NCBI RefSeq assembly: GCF_003391135.1
Contig: NZ_CP031455.1
Location: 310,001 to 374,000 of the forward strand
Direction of reading: 5' to 3'
Origin: Streptoverticillium olivoreticuli subsp. olivoreticuli
Lineage (GTDB): Bacteria; Actinomycetota; Actinomycetes; Streptomycetales; Streptomycetaceae
Length of the DNA: 64,000 nt
The translations under genes and the position numbers were made by a program. This document shows positions 16,920 through 25,851 of this stretch, in pieces. The stretch's first letter is position 1, and every line of letters starts with the position of its first letter. The notes beneath the pieces are model-generated. The model was not told the origin of the DNA. It did not search any database and saw only the letters and a program-made list of their open reading frames with translations.

Positions 16920-17560
16920 GTGATCTCCTCGACGTTGCGCCGCGGCCGTGCCGCGCCACGGGTCATGGGCAGGGCGCCCTGGACGGGTCGCGGGCCGATC
17001 GGACGGGCTGTCAGCGCCAGCCCGCGGACGGGCTCGGTGGTCACGGCGCTGTCGGGCCTGTCGACGGGCACTGTCACGATCAGGTCGAGTGCCGGCCTGG
17101 CGGGAGTGCCCAGGCCGGTCCAGAGCCTGGAGACGGGCGTCTCCGTGCCTTCGGCGTTCTCACGCAGTTTCAGGGAGAGACTGCGCCCGGTCGTCCGGTC
17201 CGCGTACGGCATGAGGTTCTCGGTGCGTACGCACCACTCCAGCAGCGTGCCCAGCATGCGGTGCTCGTCCTGGGGTGACTGGCCCCACGCGGTCAGCGCG
17301 TAGCCGAGGCGGAAGAAACGGCTCGGGCTGCCATGGCCCACCACCACACCCTGCTCGTCGATGACGCTGCTCTCACCGGACTGACGCCTGGCGGCGTCCT
17401 CCTCGATCCCGTAGAGAAAGGCGTTCACGCACGGTCCCGAGCGACGGGCGGTCCAGTCGGAGTCCGGTGTGTCGAAGACGACCTGTGCGTTGCCCCCGCT
17501 CAACGGGCCCTGCAGCAGCGCCGTTTCGAGGGCCTCGTCGACTTGCTGGACAATGCTCAC
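16916..17560 (-). CDS. CIS terminal/cap protein, DUF4255 (Pvc16-like)
   Basis: 214 residues from a GTG overlapping the upstream stop (GTGA). The sequence VSIVQQVDEALETALLQGPL, then VNAFLYGIEEDAARR, YALTAWGQSPQDEHRMLGTLLEW and a basic Pro-rich tail, is typical of DUF4255 proteins, which form the terminal cap of the tube/sheath in Afp and PVC particles. Its place directly before the ATPase gene is the usual one. Role assigned from family and context. Confidence 0.85.
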   Translation of the reverse strand: MSIVQQVDEALETALLQGPLSGGNAQVVFDTPDSDWTARRSGPCVNAFLYGIEEDAARRQSGESSVIDEQGVVVGHGSPSRFFRLGYALTAWGQSPQDEHRMLGTLLEWCVRTENLMPYADRTTGRSLSLKLRENAEGTETPVSRLWTGLGTPARPALDLIVTVPVDRPDSAVTTEPVRGLALTARPIGPRPVQGALPMTRGAARPRRNVEEIT

Positions 17561-18195
17561 CTGGTCGTCCCCGTGGTGGCTCGCCACGGTGGGGCCGCAC
17601 CGTCCTGGACCGTGATGTCGGCCGTGACGTGGGCCGGAATCCACTGCCTCACCAGGTTCTGGATGTCCTCGACCACTCCGGCGTGCCCGGACGGCATGCC
17701 CTGCGGCAGCACGACCCGCACCCGTGCCCACGCCTCTCGGCCCTGCGCCGTATCGGGGGGCTCGGGCACCACGGTGCAGTGTGTGCCGCCTGATTCGGTG
17801 ATCTCCACCTGGCCTCCGACCACCTCGCGGACCAACAGTTCGAGCCCTGCCCTGGTGCCGCACAGCCCGTGCAGGCGCCGGCCGAGCAGGAGTGCGTTGC
17901 GCCTGCCGGTGGCTCCGACGCAGGCGGGGAGAGAGGTATGGGTCCAGCGCAGCATCCAGGTGACGAAGTCATCGGGTGCCGTTCGCGGGTCGAAGTAGGA
18001 GTCGAGGCAGTCGAGTGCGGTGATCACGGGGGCGAGGGTGTCGTCGAACCCGGCGATGAAGCGGTCGGCGAAGTCTCCCTGCCGGTAGCTCTCCGGCAGG
18101 ATGGCCCGCAGTGACCGGCTCCCGGGTACGAGCGGGGGCACAGCCGGGGTGTGCCTCGGGGATGCCGGTCCCGAGGGCCGGGGATGTCCGTGCAT
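17557..18195 (-). CDS. CIS baseplate protein, phage tail protein family (TIGR02242/Afp12-like)
   Basis: 212 residues. A Pro-rich N-terminus leads to SLRAILPESYRQGDFADRFIAGFDDTLAPVITALDCLDSYFDPRTAPDDFVTWMLRW, the signature region of phage-tail proteins related to P2 gpI and Afp12, then GTRAGLELLVREVVGGQVEITESGG. These proteins form baseplate wedges with the J-like protein encoded just upstream (36-bp gap). Start is the first ATG. Good family call from motif and order. Confidence 0.85.
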   Translation of the reverse strand: MHGHPRPSGPASPRHTPAVPPLVPGSRSLRAILPESYRQGDFADRFIAGFDDTLAPVITALDCLDSYFDPRTAPDDFVTWMLRWTHTSLPACVGATGRRNALLLGRRLHGLCGTRAGLELLVREVVGGQVEITESGGTHCTVVPEPPDTAQGREAWARVRVVLPQGMPSGHAGVVEDIQNLVRQWIPAHVTADITVQDGAAPPWRATTGTTR

Positions 18196-18231
18196 GGTGT
18201 CTTCCGTCAGTCGTCAGGCGGTCCGGGACCT

Positions 18232-20184
18232 TCAGAGGTGTTTCTTCACCGCGACCTGGTGTCGGTGGGAGAGGAACAACATGGCCGGGCCGACGTCGAT
18301 GTGGTCCGTGGCGGGCTGCCGCTCTCCGGTGTCGATGTCCACCGGGTACATCTCCAACGCGATGACCGACTCCACGTCCTCGCTGCGCGCTGTCACGGCG
18401 TACAGGTCACTCAGCCGCAGCGCCCGGCCGAGCGGCCAGCCTGGCCGGCCGTCCCGCGCGATGGGCAGGGGGCTGAGGCATTCGTGCAGTGCGCGCAGCA
18501 CGTTCTCCTGTACTTCCCGGCTGTCGGCGCCGGTCACCGCCTCGACTTCGGCCACGACGGTGACGCCCTGGTAGGCGGGGCCGCTGACGGAGACCATGAC
18601 GCCGATCGGGCGTGCGGCCTCGATGGCCCTGGTGACCGACGTCAGCATCGTCTGTGTCGGCATCAGGCTCCGTCGGCTCTCCTCGTCGCGTATGTCCTCC
18701 ACTTGGGGAACGACCAGGACGCGCACCAGGCCCGGGGTCTGCGATTCCGCGGGTTCGGCCACGCACTCGATCCGGCCCGCCTCGCGGCACGCGGTGGCCG
18801 CGATCGTCTCGTAGTCGTGTGCGGTCACGGCCCGGTCCTGGGTGCGCAGCCATCGGCTCGCCCGCTGGCGGACGCTGTCCACCGACTCGGCGTCCACACC
18901 ACCGGACGCGCTGTCGCGGTTCTCCACCCTGGCGACGAGTGCCAGTGGTGTGCGCAGGACGGACAGGGTGGAGGTGGCGACATTGCCCGTCCGGCCGCCG
19001 CCGCGCTGGTAGGCATCGGCTGTGATGCGGGCGCCGATCTCGGGGATGGCGCCGTACTGGCGTACTCCGCCGTCCGGTTGGCGGATCGCCGGGCCGAAGC
19101 GGACGGCGCCGCTCACCTCGTCGACCGTCACATGCCGGTCCTCCGGGGCGGAGTCGGCGAATGACGGCACCGCCGTCCAGCTCTGCGGTCCGGACTTGGT
19201 GTCGACGGTCACCGTTCGGAGGGAACCGGAGACGATGGGCGTCTGATGAGCGGTGAAGGTCTGGCCGGGCGTTCCGTCGGAGATGCCGAGTTCGTCGTGC
19301 GGGACCGTCTCGCCCGCCACGGCGGTGGTGGTCCCGCCGATCGTGTACGCCTCCACCGACCTGACCTCGGGCGAGGAGGGGTACGGCGTCTGATCGGGCG
19401 CCGCCTCGGTCACCCGGCAGCGCAGCCATCCGGCGCGCCGGTGCCCGACGAGGTGGAGGACGTGTCCCTCCGGGACGTGCAGGACGATCTCGCCGGTCCG
19501 GCTGAGTCCGGCCGTGCTGTCGCTCTCGATCTCGCACGTCACCCAGCCCTCGCAGCACAGGGCCTCCCAGATGCGCGGCGGCCTGTCGGGTCCCATGGCC
19601 GCGCCGGCCATCGAACAGTCCACGCGCAGGGTGACCGCGCAGCGCGGCACGGCCTGGGTCAGGCCGATGAGCAGGCCGTCGCCGGGAACGGGCGGCTCGG
19701 CGAAGCAGGTGACCGGCTCGCCCGCCAGGAATTCCTCCGTGGCCAGTTCGGCGGCCTGTCCGGCCGGTGCGGTACCGATGTGCAGCAGCGCGGAGGGCAC
19801 CATCTCGAGTTCCCGGTCGACGGTGAACACGCAGGCGGGCGCGTTTCCCGTGCAGGGCGTGGCGACCTCGGTGCCCACCGGTACGGTCACGACCGTGTCC
19901 TGCGGGGCGGAGAGCCTGAAGGTCAGTTCGGTGCGCGCCGCCTGGGGCGCCGTCGGCTGGACGCCCAGCAGGTTCAGGAAGTCGAGGTGGATCTTCTCGG
20001 GCACCCTGTTGAGCCGGTACGACAGCTGGTCGACCATCTGCGCGAACGCCTCGATCAGCGCGACCCCCGGGTCGGAGACGTTGTGGTCCGTCCACTCGGG
20101 GCAGCGGCGCTGGATGAAGCGCTTGGCGTCGTCGACGAGATCCTGGAACCGGCGGTCGTCCAGGTGGGGGCTAGGCAGAGACAT
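18232..20184 (-). CDS. CIS baseplate J-like wedge protein (Afp11-like)
   Basis: 650 residues from ATG 20184, which has GGAGG at good spacing; a start 24 bases upstream is less likely. The opening LDDRRFQDLVDDAKRFIQRRCPEWTDHNVSDPGVALIEAFAQMVDQLSYRLNRVPEK is the clear mark of the putative baseplate assembly family (TIGR02243), related to T4 gp6 and phage J proteins. The central region is beta-rich; the C-terminal DPGVAL..QNVLRALHECLSPLPIARDGRPGWPLG is J-like. It overlaps the gp25 gene by 14 bp. Confidence 0.9.
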   Translation of the reverse strand: MSLPSPHLDDRRFQDLVDDAKRFIQRRCPEWTDHNVSDPGVALIEAFAQMVDQLSYRLNRVPEKIHLDFLNLLGVQPTAPQAARTELTFRLSAPQDTVVTVPVGTEVATPCTGNAPACVFTVDRELEMVPSALLHIGTAPAGQAAELATEEFLAGEPVTCFAEPPVPGDGLLIGLTQAVPRCAVTLRVDCSMAGAAMGPDRPPRIWEALCCEGWVTCEIESDSTAGLSRTGEIVLHVPEGHVLHLVGHRRAGWLRCRVTEAAPDQTPYPSSPEVRSVEAYTIGGTTTAVAGETVPHDELGISDGTPGQTFTAHQTPIVSGSLRTVTVDTKSGPQSWTAVPSFADSAPEDRHVTVDEVSGAVRFGPAIRQPDGGVRQYGAIPEIGARITADAYQRGGGRTGNVATSTLSVLRTPLALVARVENRDSASGGVDAESVDSVRQRASRWLRTQDRAVTAHDYETIAATACREAGRIECVAEPAESQTPGLVRVLVVPQVEDIRDEESRRSLMPTQTMLTSVTRAIEAARPIGVMVSVSGPAYQGVTVVAEVEAVTGADSREVQENVLRALHECLSPLPIARDGRPGWPLGRALRLSDLYAVTARSEDVESVIALEMYPVDIDTGERQPATDHIDVGPAMLFLSHRHQVAVKKHL

Positions 20185-20632
20185 CGGAATCCCTCCGGGG
20201 GGCGTCAAGAGCGTGCTCGGGGGACGGCTTCTCGCTCTCGTGGGCGGGAATCACGTAGAACGGATGGACCAGGTTCCGGCGGCTGTTGGTGCTCGCCAGG
20301 CGGTAACCGATGTGGATGAGCAGGGCCTCCTCGTACTCGGCCGCCGCGACGACGCCGACGTCGTCCACGACGATGCGGGGCTCCCAGCGCTCCAGGGCCC
20401 GCCGCACCTCCTGGACGATCGCCCCGCTGGTGGAGGCGTCGAAGGAGCCGAAGACCTTGTCCCGGATCGCGCAGCCGAACTCCGGCCGCATGGGCCGCTC
20501 GCCCGGTTCGGTGGCCAGGACGAGGCGGATCGCCTGCTCGACGTCGTGCGAGCCCTCCGCCATCGCCATGCCGCCGGAGGCGCTCACGCCCAGCGGGAAG
20601 GCCCAGCCCCGGCCGGTGAAGAGGTCGGGCAC
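20171..20632 (-). CDS. CIS baseplate protein gp25/GPW family (Afp9-like)
   Basis: 153 residues from GTG 20632, two bases after the PAAR stop. Start VPDLFTGRGWAFPLGVSASGG, then VEQAIRLVLATEPGERPMRPEFGCAIRDKVFG, LERWEPRI and a final strand-rich part: the standard gp25/gpW-like lysozyme-related fold that links baseplate hub and sheath. The EPGER...PEFG core motif is intact. Confidence 0.92.
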   Translation of the reverse strand: MPDLFTGRGWAFPLGVSASGGMAMAEGSHDVEQAIRLVLATEPGERPMRPEFGCAIRDKVFGSFDASTSGAIVQEVRRALERWEPRIVVDDVGVVAAAEYEEALLIHIGYRLASTNSRRNLVHPFYVIPAHESEKPSPEHALDAPRRDSDVSA

Positions 20633-20634
20633 CC

Positions 20635-21027
20635 TCAGCCGCCGATCATGACGGTGGGGCAGCCGCCGACGACGGCCGCGCCGCATGGCAGTTTGGCTCC
20701 CGTCACAGCGGCGGGCCGGCCACCGATCAGCACGGTTTTGCCGGGCATCGGAAGGACTACCAGCGGCATCGGGGGCAGCGGCGGTACGTGCCCGGGGAAG
20801 GCGCAGCTCGACAGGGCCCCGGTCACCGCGGCGGGCCGGCCGCCTATCAGGACGTCGGCGGCCATGGGTGGCCCGGTCACGGCACCCGTCCCGGCGGGAA
20901 CAGGGACCGGGGTCGGGTTGGGGATGTGCGAGGTGGCGTCACCGACGCGCACGGCGGCTGGCACGGTTATTTCTCCTGTTCCGGCGTGGCGGCCGTTGTC
21001 GTGGTTCATGCGGCAGCACCCGGCCAT
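20635..21027 (-). CDS. PAAR-domain spike tip protein
   Basis: 130 residues. Typical PAAR composition: Pro/Gly-rich with repeated VLIGGRPAAVTGA (twice) and a final VMIGG, plus cysteines and histidines for the metal site at the tip (TSHIPNP, FPGHVPP, PCGAAVVGGCP). PAAR proteins sharpen the VgrG spike. The ATG overlaps the VgrG stop (TGATG). No effector domain is appended. Confidence 0.92.
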   Translation of the reverse strand: MAGCCRMNHDNGRHAGTGEITVPAAVRVGDATSHIPNPTPVPVPAGTGAVTGPPMAADVLIGGRPAAVTGALSSCAFPGHVPPLPPMPLVVLPMPGKTVLIGGRPAAVTGAKLPCGAAVVGGCPTVMIGG

Positions 21028-22832
21028 CAGTTGATCTTGACGAGGGTGGCGGAGATCTCCGTGAGCGCACCGCCCTTGACCTTCACCGCCCCGTTCGCGG
21101 ACACCTGCATGTCGGTGGTCGCGGCCAGCTCGACCTTGGCGCCGGACACCTTGATGCCCCCGGTCGCGCTCAAGTCGATCGTCTTGCCGCGGAGTTCCAG
21201 CGGTGCCTGTCCGGCGTTCAAGGTGATGCCCCGCCCGGCCGTGATCTCGACCGTTCCGTCGCTCTGGATGGAGACGAGAGTGCTGTGCTGATCGAGCTGG
21301 ATCTGCAGTTTGCCGTCACCGGTGACGAGCGTGGCGCCCATGCCCTTGGCACCCGCGTCCAGCAGTTCGAGGCGGTGCCCTTCCTTGGAGGCGAAGGACC
21401 GGCGGTTGCCGATGCCTGTGGAGTCGTGCAGGTCCAGGCTGTGCGATGCGAGCTTGTCGACGCCGTTGCCGAGCCCGCCGATGACGTAGGGCCGGTCCAG
21501 ACTGCCCTGTTCGAAACCGACGAGCACTTCGTCGCCCTGTTCCGGCAGGACCACGCCGTGGCCCTTGCTGCCGCCCAGCTGAACGGTGCGGGCCCACGTG
21601 CTCACGTACGCCTGCTTGTCACCTTCGGGCTGCTCCGGTGCGAGCCAGGGCAGGCTCACTCTGACCCGGCCCTGTTTCGTCGGATCCTGGGTGTTGACGA
21701 CCTTGCCCGTGTGCAGGCCGAAGAAACGGCGCAGACCCGCTTCGTGGTCGCCGGGGCGTCCGCCGGGCGTGCGGTCGGCGCCCTCGTTCACCGTGAGCTC
21801 GGTCAGGTATCCGTCGTCCGGGTGGAAGTCGTGCCGGACGGAGGTGACCGTGTAACAGCCTTCGAACCGCTTGCCGAGTCCGGTGACGGACACCGCCGAG
21901 CGCAGTCGCAGGCGTGGCTCCCCGCGTACCACGGCGCGCAGTTCCGTGAGTCCGGCGGCGATCTCCTGTGCCATGGCGTCGGCGACTTGCTCGACTTCGT
22001 ACTGCGTGGAGCGGGGCAGGCCCGGGAGCAGCAACGGCTCCCCGCGCACCGCGCGGGCGTCCGCCTGCCACGCCGTGTCGCGGGCGGGGGTCGTGGTGGG
22101 TGCGCGGTCGGCGACGAGTTCTTCCTTGCGCTCGGGGTCCCAGCCGCGTACCGACACCCCGGTGACCTGGTCGCGCAGTGTCGCGGCGGAGGTGATCTTG
22201 AGCAGGTTCTGGCCGAATTCCAGGGCGAACGGGCTCTGTCGGGCGGGTGTTCCCTTCGCGGGCGCGTCCGACGCGCTCGCCGCCTTCTTGAAGTGCAGCT
22301 CGCCCGCCCGGACGAAGACGTCGCAGCCGTTCTCGCGCGCGAGGTGGGTCAGGAAGTCCCAGTCGGACATGGCGGGCTGTGTCAGGAACTCGTACGTCAC
22401 CGAGGTGCTGTCGATCTCTCCGGTCCGCAGACCCGCGAGTTTCGCGATCTCCTCGGCGATCCGGCCCGCCGACATGCTCTCCCACGCACGCGTCCTGGTG
22501 CCGCGTCGGAGCCGGTGCGCGTGGTCCTCGGCCCGGATCACGGTGAAGACCCCGGTGTGCGCCGCTCGCGCCTCACAGTCCGTGACCTCGCCCTCGAAGA
22601 GGTCATGGCTGCCTTCGGAGGTGACGGCGATCAGTTTGAGAGCGCTTCCGAGCCCGATCCCGGAACCGGCGAGAAAGGCGGCCCGGTAGGGGTCCCGGAA
22701 GCCGATTTCCGCGGCGGCCGACGTGCGGCTGTTCTCCGCTACGGACGCCCAGGCCAGCGCGGTGTCGAAGGTCGGCGGCAAGCGGCGTCCGTCGACCCAT
22801 ACGCTCAGCCCGGCGGTGTGGCGCTCGGCCAT
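21027..22832 (-). CDS. VgrG-like spike protein (Afp8-like)
   Basis: 601 residues. N-terminal phage late control D/gp27-like region (about 1-350; WDFLTHLARENGCDVFVRAGELHF), then a gp5-type OB fold (about 365-450; GKVVNTQDPTKQGRVRVSLPWLAPE and GDEVLVGFEQGSLDRPYVIGGLGN) and a C-terminal beta-helix of short repeats (RGKTIDLSATGGIKVSGAKVELAATTDMQVSANGAVKVKGG). This is the central spike that is driven into the target. It ends on the beta-helix with no extra toxin domain. Confidence 0.93.
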   Translation of the reverse strand: MAERHTAGLSVWVDGRRLPPTFDTALAWASVAENSRTSAAAEIGFRDPYRAAFLAGSGIGLGSALKLIAVTSEGSHDLFEGEVTDCEARAAHTGVFTVIRAEDHAHRLRRGTRTRAWESMSAGRIAEEIAKLAGLRTGEIDSTSVTYEFLTQPAMSDWDFLTHLARENGCDVFVRAGELHFKKAASASDAPAKGTPARQSPFALEFGQNLLKITSAATLRDQVTGVSVRGWDPERKEELVADRAPTTTPARDTAWQADARAVRGEPLLLPGLPRSTQYEVEQVADAMAQEIAAGLTELRAVVRGEPRLRLRSAVSVTGLGKRFEGCYTVTSVRHDFHPDDGYLTELTVNEGADRTPGGRPGDHEAGLRRFFGLHTGKVVNTQDPTKQGRVRVSLPWLAPEQPEGDKQAYVSTWARTVQLGGSKGHGVVLPEQGDEVLVGFEQGSLDRPYVIGGLGNGVDKLASHSLDLHDSTGIGNRRSFASKEGHRLELLDAGAKGMGATLVTGDGKLQIQLDQHSTLVSIQSDGTVEITAGRGITLNAGQAPLELRGKTIDLSATGGIKVSGAKVELAATTDMQVSANGAVKVKGGALTEISATLVKIN

Positions 22833-22875
22833 GTACGGCCCTTTCCTCTGGTGTGCCGACGGAGTTCCGGCACGG

Positions 22876-23580
22876 TCACTGGTCGGTGCCTCCGGGCAGC
22901 AGCAGTACCCGACCGGGTTCTATTTTCGATGGGTCGTCCACGTCGTTGAGTTCCGCGATACGGCGCCAGTCCGCGGGACGACCGCTGTTGCGGGCCGCGA
23001 CGGACTGCAGTGAGTCCCCCCGGACGAACACACAGGACTGCCGGAACGCCGGCGATCCCGACGTGGGGTTCTGCCCCTTGGCCACGCTGCCGATCTCTTC
23101 CAGAGAGATCTCGCACACTGCCCTCAGCGGATTCCCTTGAGCGGAGAAGCGGGTGTAGGTCGCCTTGACCGCGCAGAGGAACGAGACGAACGAGACCGAT
23201 TCGAAAGCACCCCAGCGGAACTTCACCCAGGCCGGCGAAGGCTGCTCCGCGTGCAGGCTCTCCTCGGTCGGCGCGCAGAACTCCAGCAGTTTGGAGACCC
23301 GCTCGTCGACCGAACTGTTCTGAGGATCCGGGTCATCGAGTATGACGGTCATCGCGAGAGTGCGCGGCTTGCTGCCGGTGAACTCAGGTACGGCGGCGTG
23401 CGGGGCGGAGCGGCTGCTGTGACGTACCCAAGAGGCTTCCTTCACCAGCGCCAGCTCGGCCGGATTGAACTGGAGCGGGATCTCCTCGAGAAGCGCGCCG
23501 GGGTCCGCACCGCCACCGCTGGGCGGCGCGTAGAACTCGAGTACCGCGCCCACCATTTTGTCATGACCGGCCTCCGACAT
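22876..23580 (-). CDS. CIS LysM-domain hub protein (Afp7-like)
   Basis: 234 residues from ATG 23580 behind an excellent GGAGGGAGGAAGC site. The N-terminal two thirds contain the LQFNPAELALVKEASW pattern of Afp7/gp53-like proteins; the C-terminal about 55 residues form a LysM module (FVRGDSLQSVAARNSGRPADWRRIAELND then GRVLLLP). It probably joins the tube to the baseplate hub. Sits between tube-like and VgrG genes as in other CIS loci. Confidence 0.88.
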   Translation of the reverse strand: MSEAGHDKMVGAVLEFYAPPSGGGADPGALLEEIPLQFNPAELALVKEASWVRHSSRSAPHAAVPEFTGSKPRTLAMTVILDDPDPQNSSVDERVSKLLEFCAPTEESLHAEQPSPAWVKFRWGAFESVSFVSFLCAVKATYTRFSAQGNPLRAVCEISLEEIGSVAKGQNPTSGSPAFRQSCVFVRGDSLQSVAARNSGRPADWRRIAELNDVDDPSKIEPGRVLLLPGGTDQ

Positions 23581-23612
23581 GCTTCCTCCCTCCTGGGACC
23601 GCCACTCAAGAA

Positions 23613-24056
23613 TCAACCCTTCGCGGTGCCGGGCAGACCGCTGATGAAGCCCTCGTGGATGATCTCCACCTCTTCCATCGGCTTACCGCCTCCACCGGCA
23701 TCCAGGATCGGGCCGCGCCACGCCACCGGCATGGCGTTCAGCAGATCCCATTGCAGGACCGTCTTCCCTCTGGAATCCAGGCACGCGATCCCCATGGTGA
23801 TGCGTTGTGCCTTGCGCGCTGTCTCCTGCACCCACTCACAGGTCCTCATGGCGTCCGCCGTCAATGGCCTGGTGAGGGTCAGCGGCGGGTACGTGAGGTG
23901 TTTCGGCAGATACCGGAGGGAGTCGTTGACCCCGCCGTCACTGAACTCGTCCAGGACGACCGAACACGCCAGTCCCGTGCATTGGGTGAAGAACCCCCAG
24001 TGGTTCTTGTCGATCGACAGGGAGAATCGGTGTACAGCCAGTACCTCTTCAGCCAC
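23613..24056 (-). CDS. CIS second tube-like protein (phage tail tube family)
   Basis: 147 residues with the tail-tube (gp19/Afp5-like) pattern: FSLSIDKNHWGFFTQCTGLACSVVLDEFSDGG, PPLTLTRPLTADAMRTCEWVQ and the terminal VEIIHEGFI. A second, diverged tube protein close to LysM and VgrG genes usually forms the tube's first ring on the baseplate. It overlaps the upstream gene by 8 bp. Confidence 0.87.
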   Translation of the reverse strand: MAEEVLAVHRFSLSIDKNHWGFFTQCTGLACSVVLDEFSDGGVNDSLRYLPKHLTYPPLTLTRPLTADAMRTCEWVQETARKAQRITMGIACLDSRGKTVLQWDLLNAMPVAWRGPILDAGGGGKPMEEVEIIHEGFISGLPGTAKG

Positions 24057-24708
24057 TGCTCATCCCTTCTTCGGCAAGGAGGCCACCGGGGACGCCCCCG
24101 TTCGCCCCCGCCGTCATGGCGATCGCCGCTGTGCCGGAGAGGCGGCCGGGCACCGAAGTGGTGATCCGGGACACCTGAGTGGTGCGGAACTCCCCCGCAC
24201 GCGGCCGCAGTTCGATCACGGTCGCGCCTGTCCCGGCGGTGCCCGCTGCGGCAGCGTGGACGGTCGATCGCACAGGGAACAGCGGGATGACGACCCGGTG
24301 GCGAGGCTGCGCCACCGGGCTGTCGGCAACGCCGGGCGGCACGCCGTCCGGCGGCTCGCCCCGCGGCTGCTGGTCGGCCGGCCACAGCAGCTCCGCCGTG
24401 CCCCTGCGACGGAGAAGTTCCGTGGTGTTCCGCGTCTCCGTGGCCGCTCTGAAGATCAGGGGTGGCTCCGGGTCGATCAGTGTGAACTGTTTCCCGGACA
24501 GCCGGGGGTCCCGCCACGCGGGCAACCGCGCGGTCATCCGGCGCACCTCGGTCACGGGCCGCATGCCGGCTGCCAGGAGGCCCACGGTTCCGGGCAGTAC
24601 CACGGGGACACGCACGGTGGTGGGCAGGGCGTCGCCGCCGTCGGCTTCCGGCGCGGCCGATGCCCCGTCGGCGACCGGATGGCGCGCCCCGAGTACCCAG
24701 TGCAGCAT
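24049..24708 (-). CDS. CIS-associated protein of unknown function, 219 residues
   Basis: Embedded in the operon between the 53-residue protein and the second tube protein, with 3-bp and overlapping junctions. Rich in Pro, Gly, Ala and Arg; segments such as MLHWVLGARH, RLSGKQFTLIDPEPPLIFRAATETRNTTELL and HRVVIPLFPVRSTVHAAAAG suggest beta structure. No enzyme motif, signal or membrane helix. Context argues for a structural or assembly role; I do not recognise the family. Confidence 0.75.
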   Translation of the reverse strand: MLHWVLGARHPVADGASAAPEADGGDALPTTVRVPVVLPGTVGLLAAGMRPVTEVRRMTARLPAWRDPRLSGKQFTLIDPEPPLIFRAATETRNTTELLRRRGTAELLWPADQQPRGEPPDGVPPGVADSPVAQPRHRVVIPLFPVRSTVHAAAAGTAGTGATVIELRPRAGEFRTTQVSRITTSVPGRLSGTAAIAMTAGANGGVPGGLLAEEGMSSG

Positions 24709-24711
24709 GTC

Positions 24712-24873
24712 TCAATTCCCGTCTGTCAGACTCCGGTTGATGTCCCCGATCTGACGGATGTAGCGCCGCCGGTGGATGTGTTCCAGATCGAGCAGCTCGG
24801 CGTGGGGCCAGTGCAGGTGAAAGGCGAGGTACGCGATCTCGGCGTGCAGATCGTCGGCCGCGTACGCCTTCAT
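24712..24873 (-). CDS. Small CIS protein, 53 residues (DUF6760-like)
   Basis: Starts at ATG 24873, overlapping the preceding stop (ATGA). MKAYAADDLHAEIAYLAFHL, then WPHAELLDLEHIHRRRYIRQIGDINRSL: helical, with a pattern like short phage GpE-type tail proteins (hhhhWPxxEhhxhxxxxR). Very small but position, coupling and pattern make it convincing. Confidence 0.8.
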   Translation of the reverse strand: MKAYAADDLHAEIAYLAFHLHWPHAELLDLEHIHRRRYIRQIGDINRSLTDGN

Positions 24874-25334
24874 TCCCCCAGGCGGCTCCCCATGTCGATC
24901 TCGAATTCGTGCCGGCAGTCGGGGCACACGGTCGAGGCGAGCGACGAGCCATCGGTGTTGATCTTCTCGTAGAACCGTTGCAGGAACGCGAGGTCCACCG
25001 CGAACATCTGCTCCACGATCCTGGCGTCGACCTCGGTCATGCTGCCGAGCCGGGTGATCAGGCGGCCGAGCAGAACGACGGACAGATAGGCCGGGTTCTC
25101 CCGCACGCGCATATCGCCGAGGGGCAGCAGCTCGTCGCGCGCGGTCGCCAGCCGCATCATGCCCGAACGGTGCACGACCCCCTGCGCGTCCATATAGCCA
25201 CGGGGCAGCATGAAGGGGAATTCCGTACGGAATTCGGCGAACCCGGCCTGCGGAGCTTCGGTCGTGCGAGGCGGAGGAGGCGTGGGATCCGAGAAGTACT
25301 CCCCCGCCGGACTCGCGGGAGTCCCCTCGGTCAC
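24870..25334 (-). CDS. CIS small assembly/chaperone-like protein with CxxC motif
   Basis: 154 residues from GTG 25334, with GACGGAGGCGC upstream. After a Pro/Thr-rich start it reads FRTEFPFMLPRGYMDAQGVVHRSGMMRLATARDELLPLGDMRVRENPAYLSVVLLGRLITRLG and ends in CPDCRHEFEIDM. Resembles the small proteins after the tube gene in phage tails and CIS loci that act in tube/sheath assembly. The CPDC pair may bind a metal. Exact role unknown. Confidence 0.78.
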   Translation of the reverse strand: MTEGTPASPAGEYFSDPTPPPPRTTEAPQAGFAEFRTEFPFMLPRGYMDAQGVVHRSGMMRLATARDELLPLGDMRVRENPAYLSVVLLGRLITRLGSMTEVDARIVEQMFAVDLAFLQRFYEKINTDGSSLASTVCPDCRHEFEIDMGSRLGE

Positions 25335-25345
25335 GCGCCTCCGTC

Positions 25346-25798
25346 TCACGTGAACGCGATCCTGTCGCACTCGATGACGACCGTCTCGTCCACCTCGGCC
25401 CCGTTCTCCGCCGCGGTGAGCTCGCCGGCACTCCACTTGCTCACCCAGGCGTCGAAGAGCGTGGCCGTGCGTTTGACGGTTCCCTCGCTGTTCATGAGCT
25501 CGATGGTGACGTTCTTCTTCGCACCGTCGACCTTGTCCGCCCGGGACATCCCGATCCACTCGGTGAGGTCCTTGCTCTGGTCCATGCCCCGGACGAGAGT
25601 GATGCTGGGCGGGGTGATCTTCCCCGGAGTCTTGGTGACGAAGTGCGCTCCGGTGGCCCCCCTGACCTGATAGCTGGTGACGACCTCCACCTCGAGGCTC
25701 AGCCCGCTGACGCTCTTCAGAGTCTCCAGCATGATGCCATCGATCTGGATCCTGAAAATATCGTTCCGGACCGTACTGCCAAGCTTGTTGTTCTGCAC
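25346..25798 (-). CDS. CIS inner tube protein (Hcp-like/gp19 family)
   Basis: 150 residues from GTG 25798 (AGGGGAAACAAG upstream). NDIFRIQIDGIMLETLKSVSGLSLEVEVVTSY, then ITLVRGMDQSKDLTEWIGMSR and VTIELMNSEGTVKRTATLFDAWVSKW: the phage T4 gp19-like tail tube fold. It lies directly after the sheath gene, as is usual. It should polymerise into the inner tube that is expelled on contraction. Confidence 0.92.
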   Translation of the reverse strand: MQNNKLGSTVRNDIFRIQIDGIMLETLKSVSGLSLEVEVVTSYQVRGATGAHFVTKTPGKITPPSITLVRGMDQSKDLTEWIGMSRADKVDGAKKNVTIELMNSEGTVKRTATLFDAWVSKWSAGELTAAENGAEVDETVVIECDRIAFT

Positions 25799-25851
25799 CT
25801 TGTTTCCCCTTGTCTTCACGCGGACGGAAATCGAAAGAACCGGCCAGGGCA

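Noticed and set aside
20685..22949. 754-codon open frame on the plus strand
   Set aside because: Antisense to the PAAR and VgrG genes, whose motifs are unmistakable.
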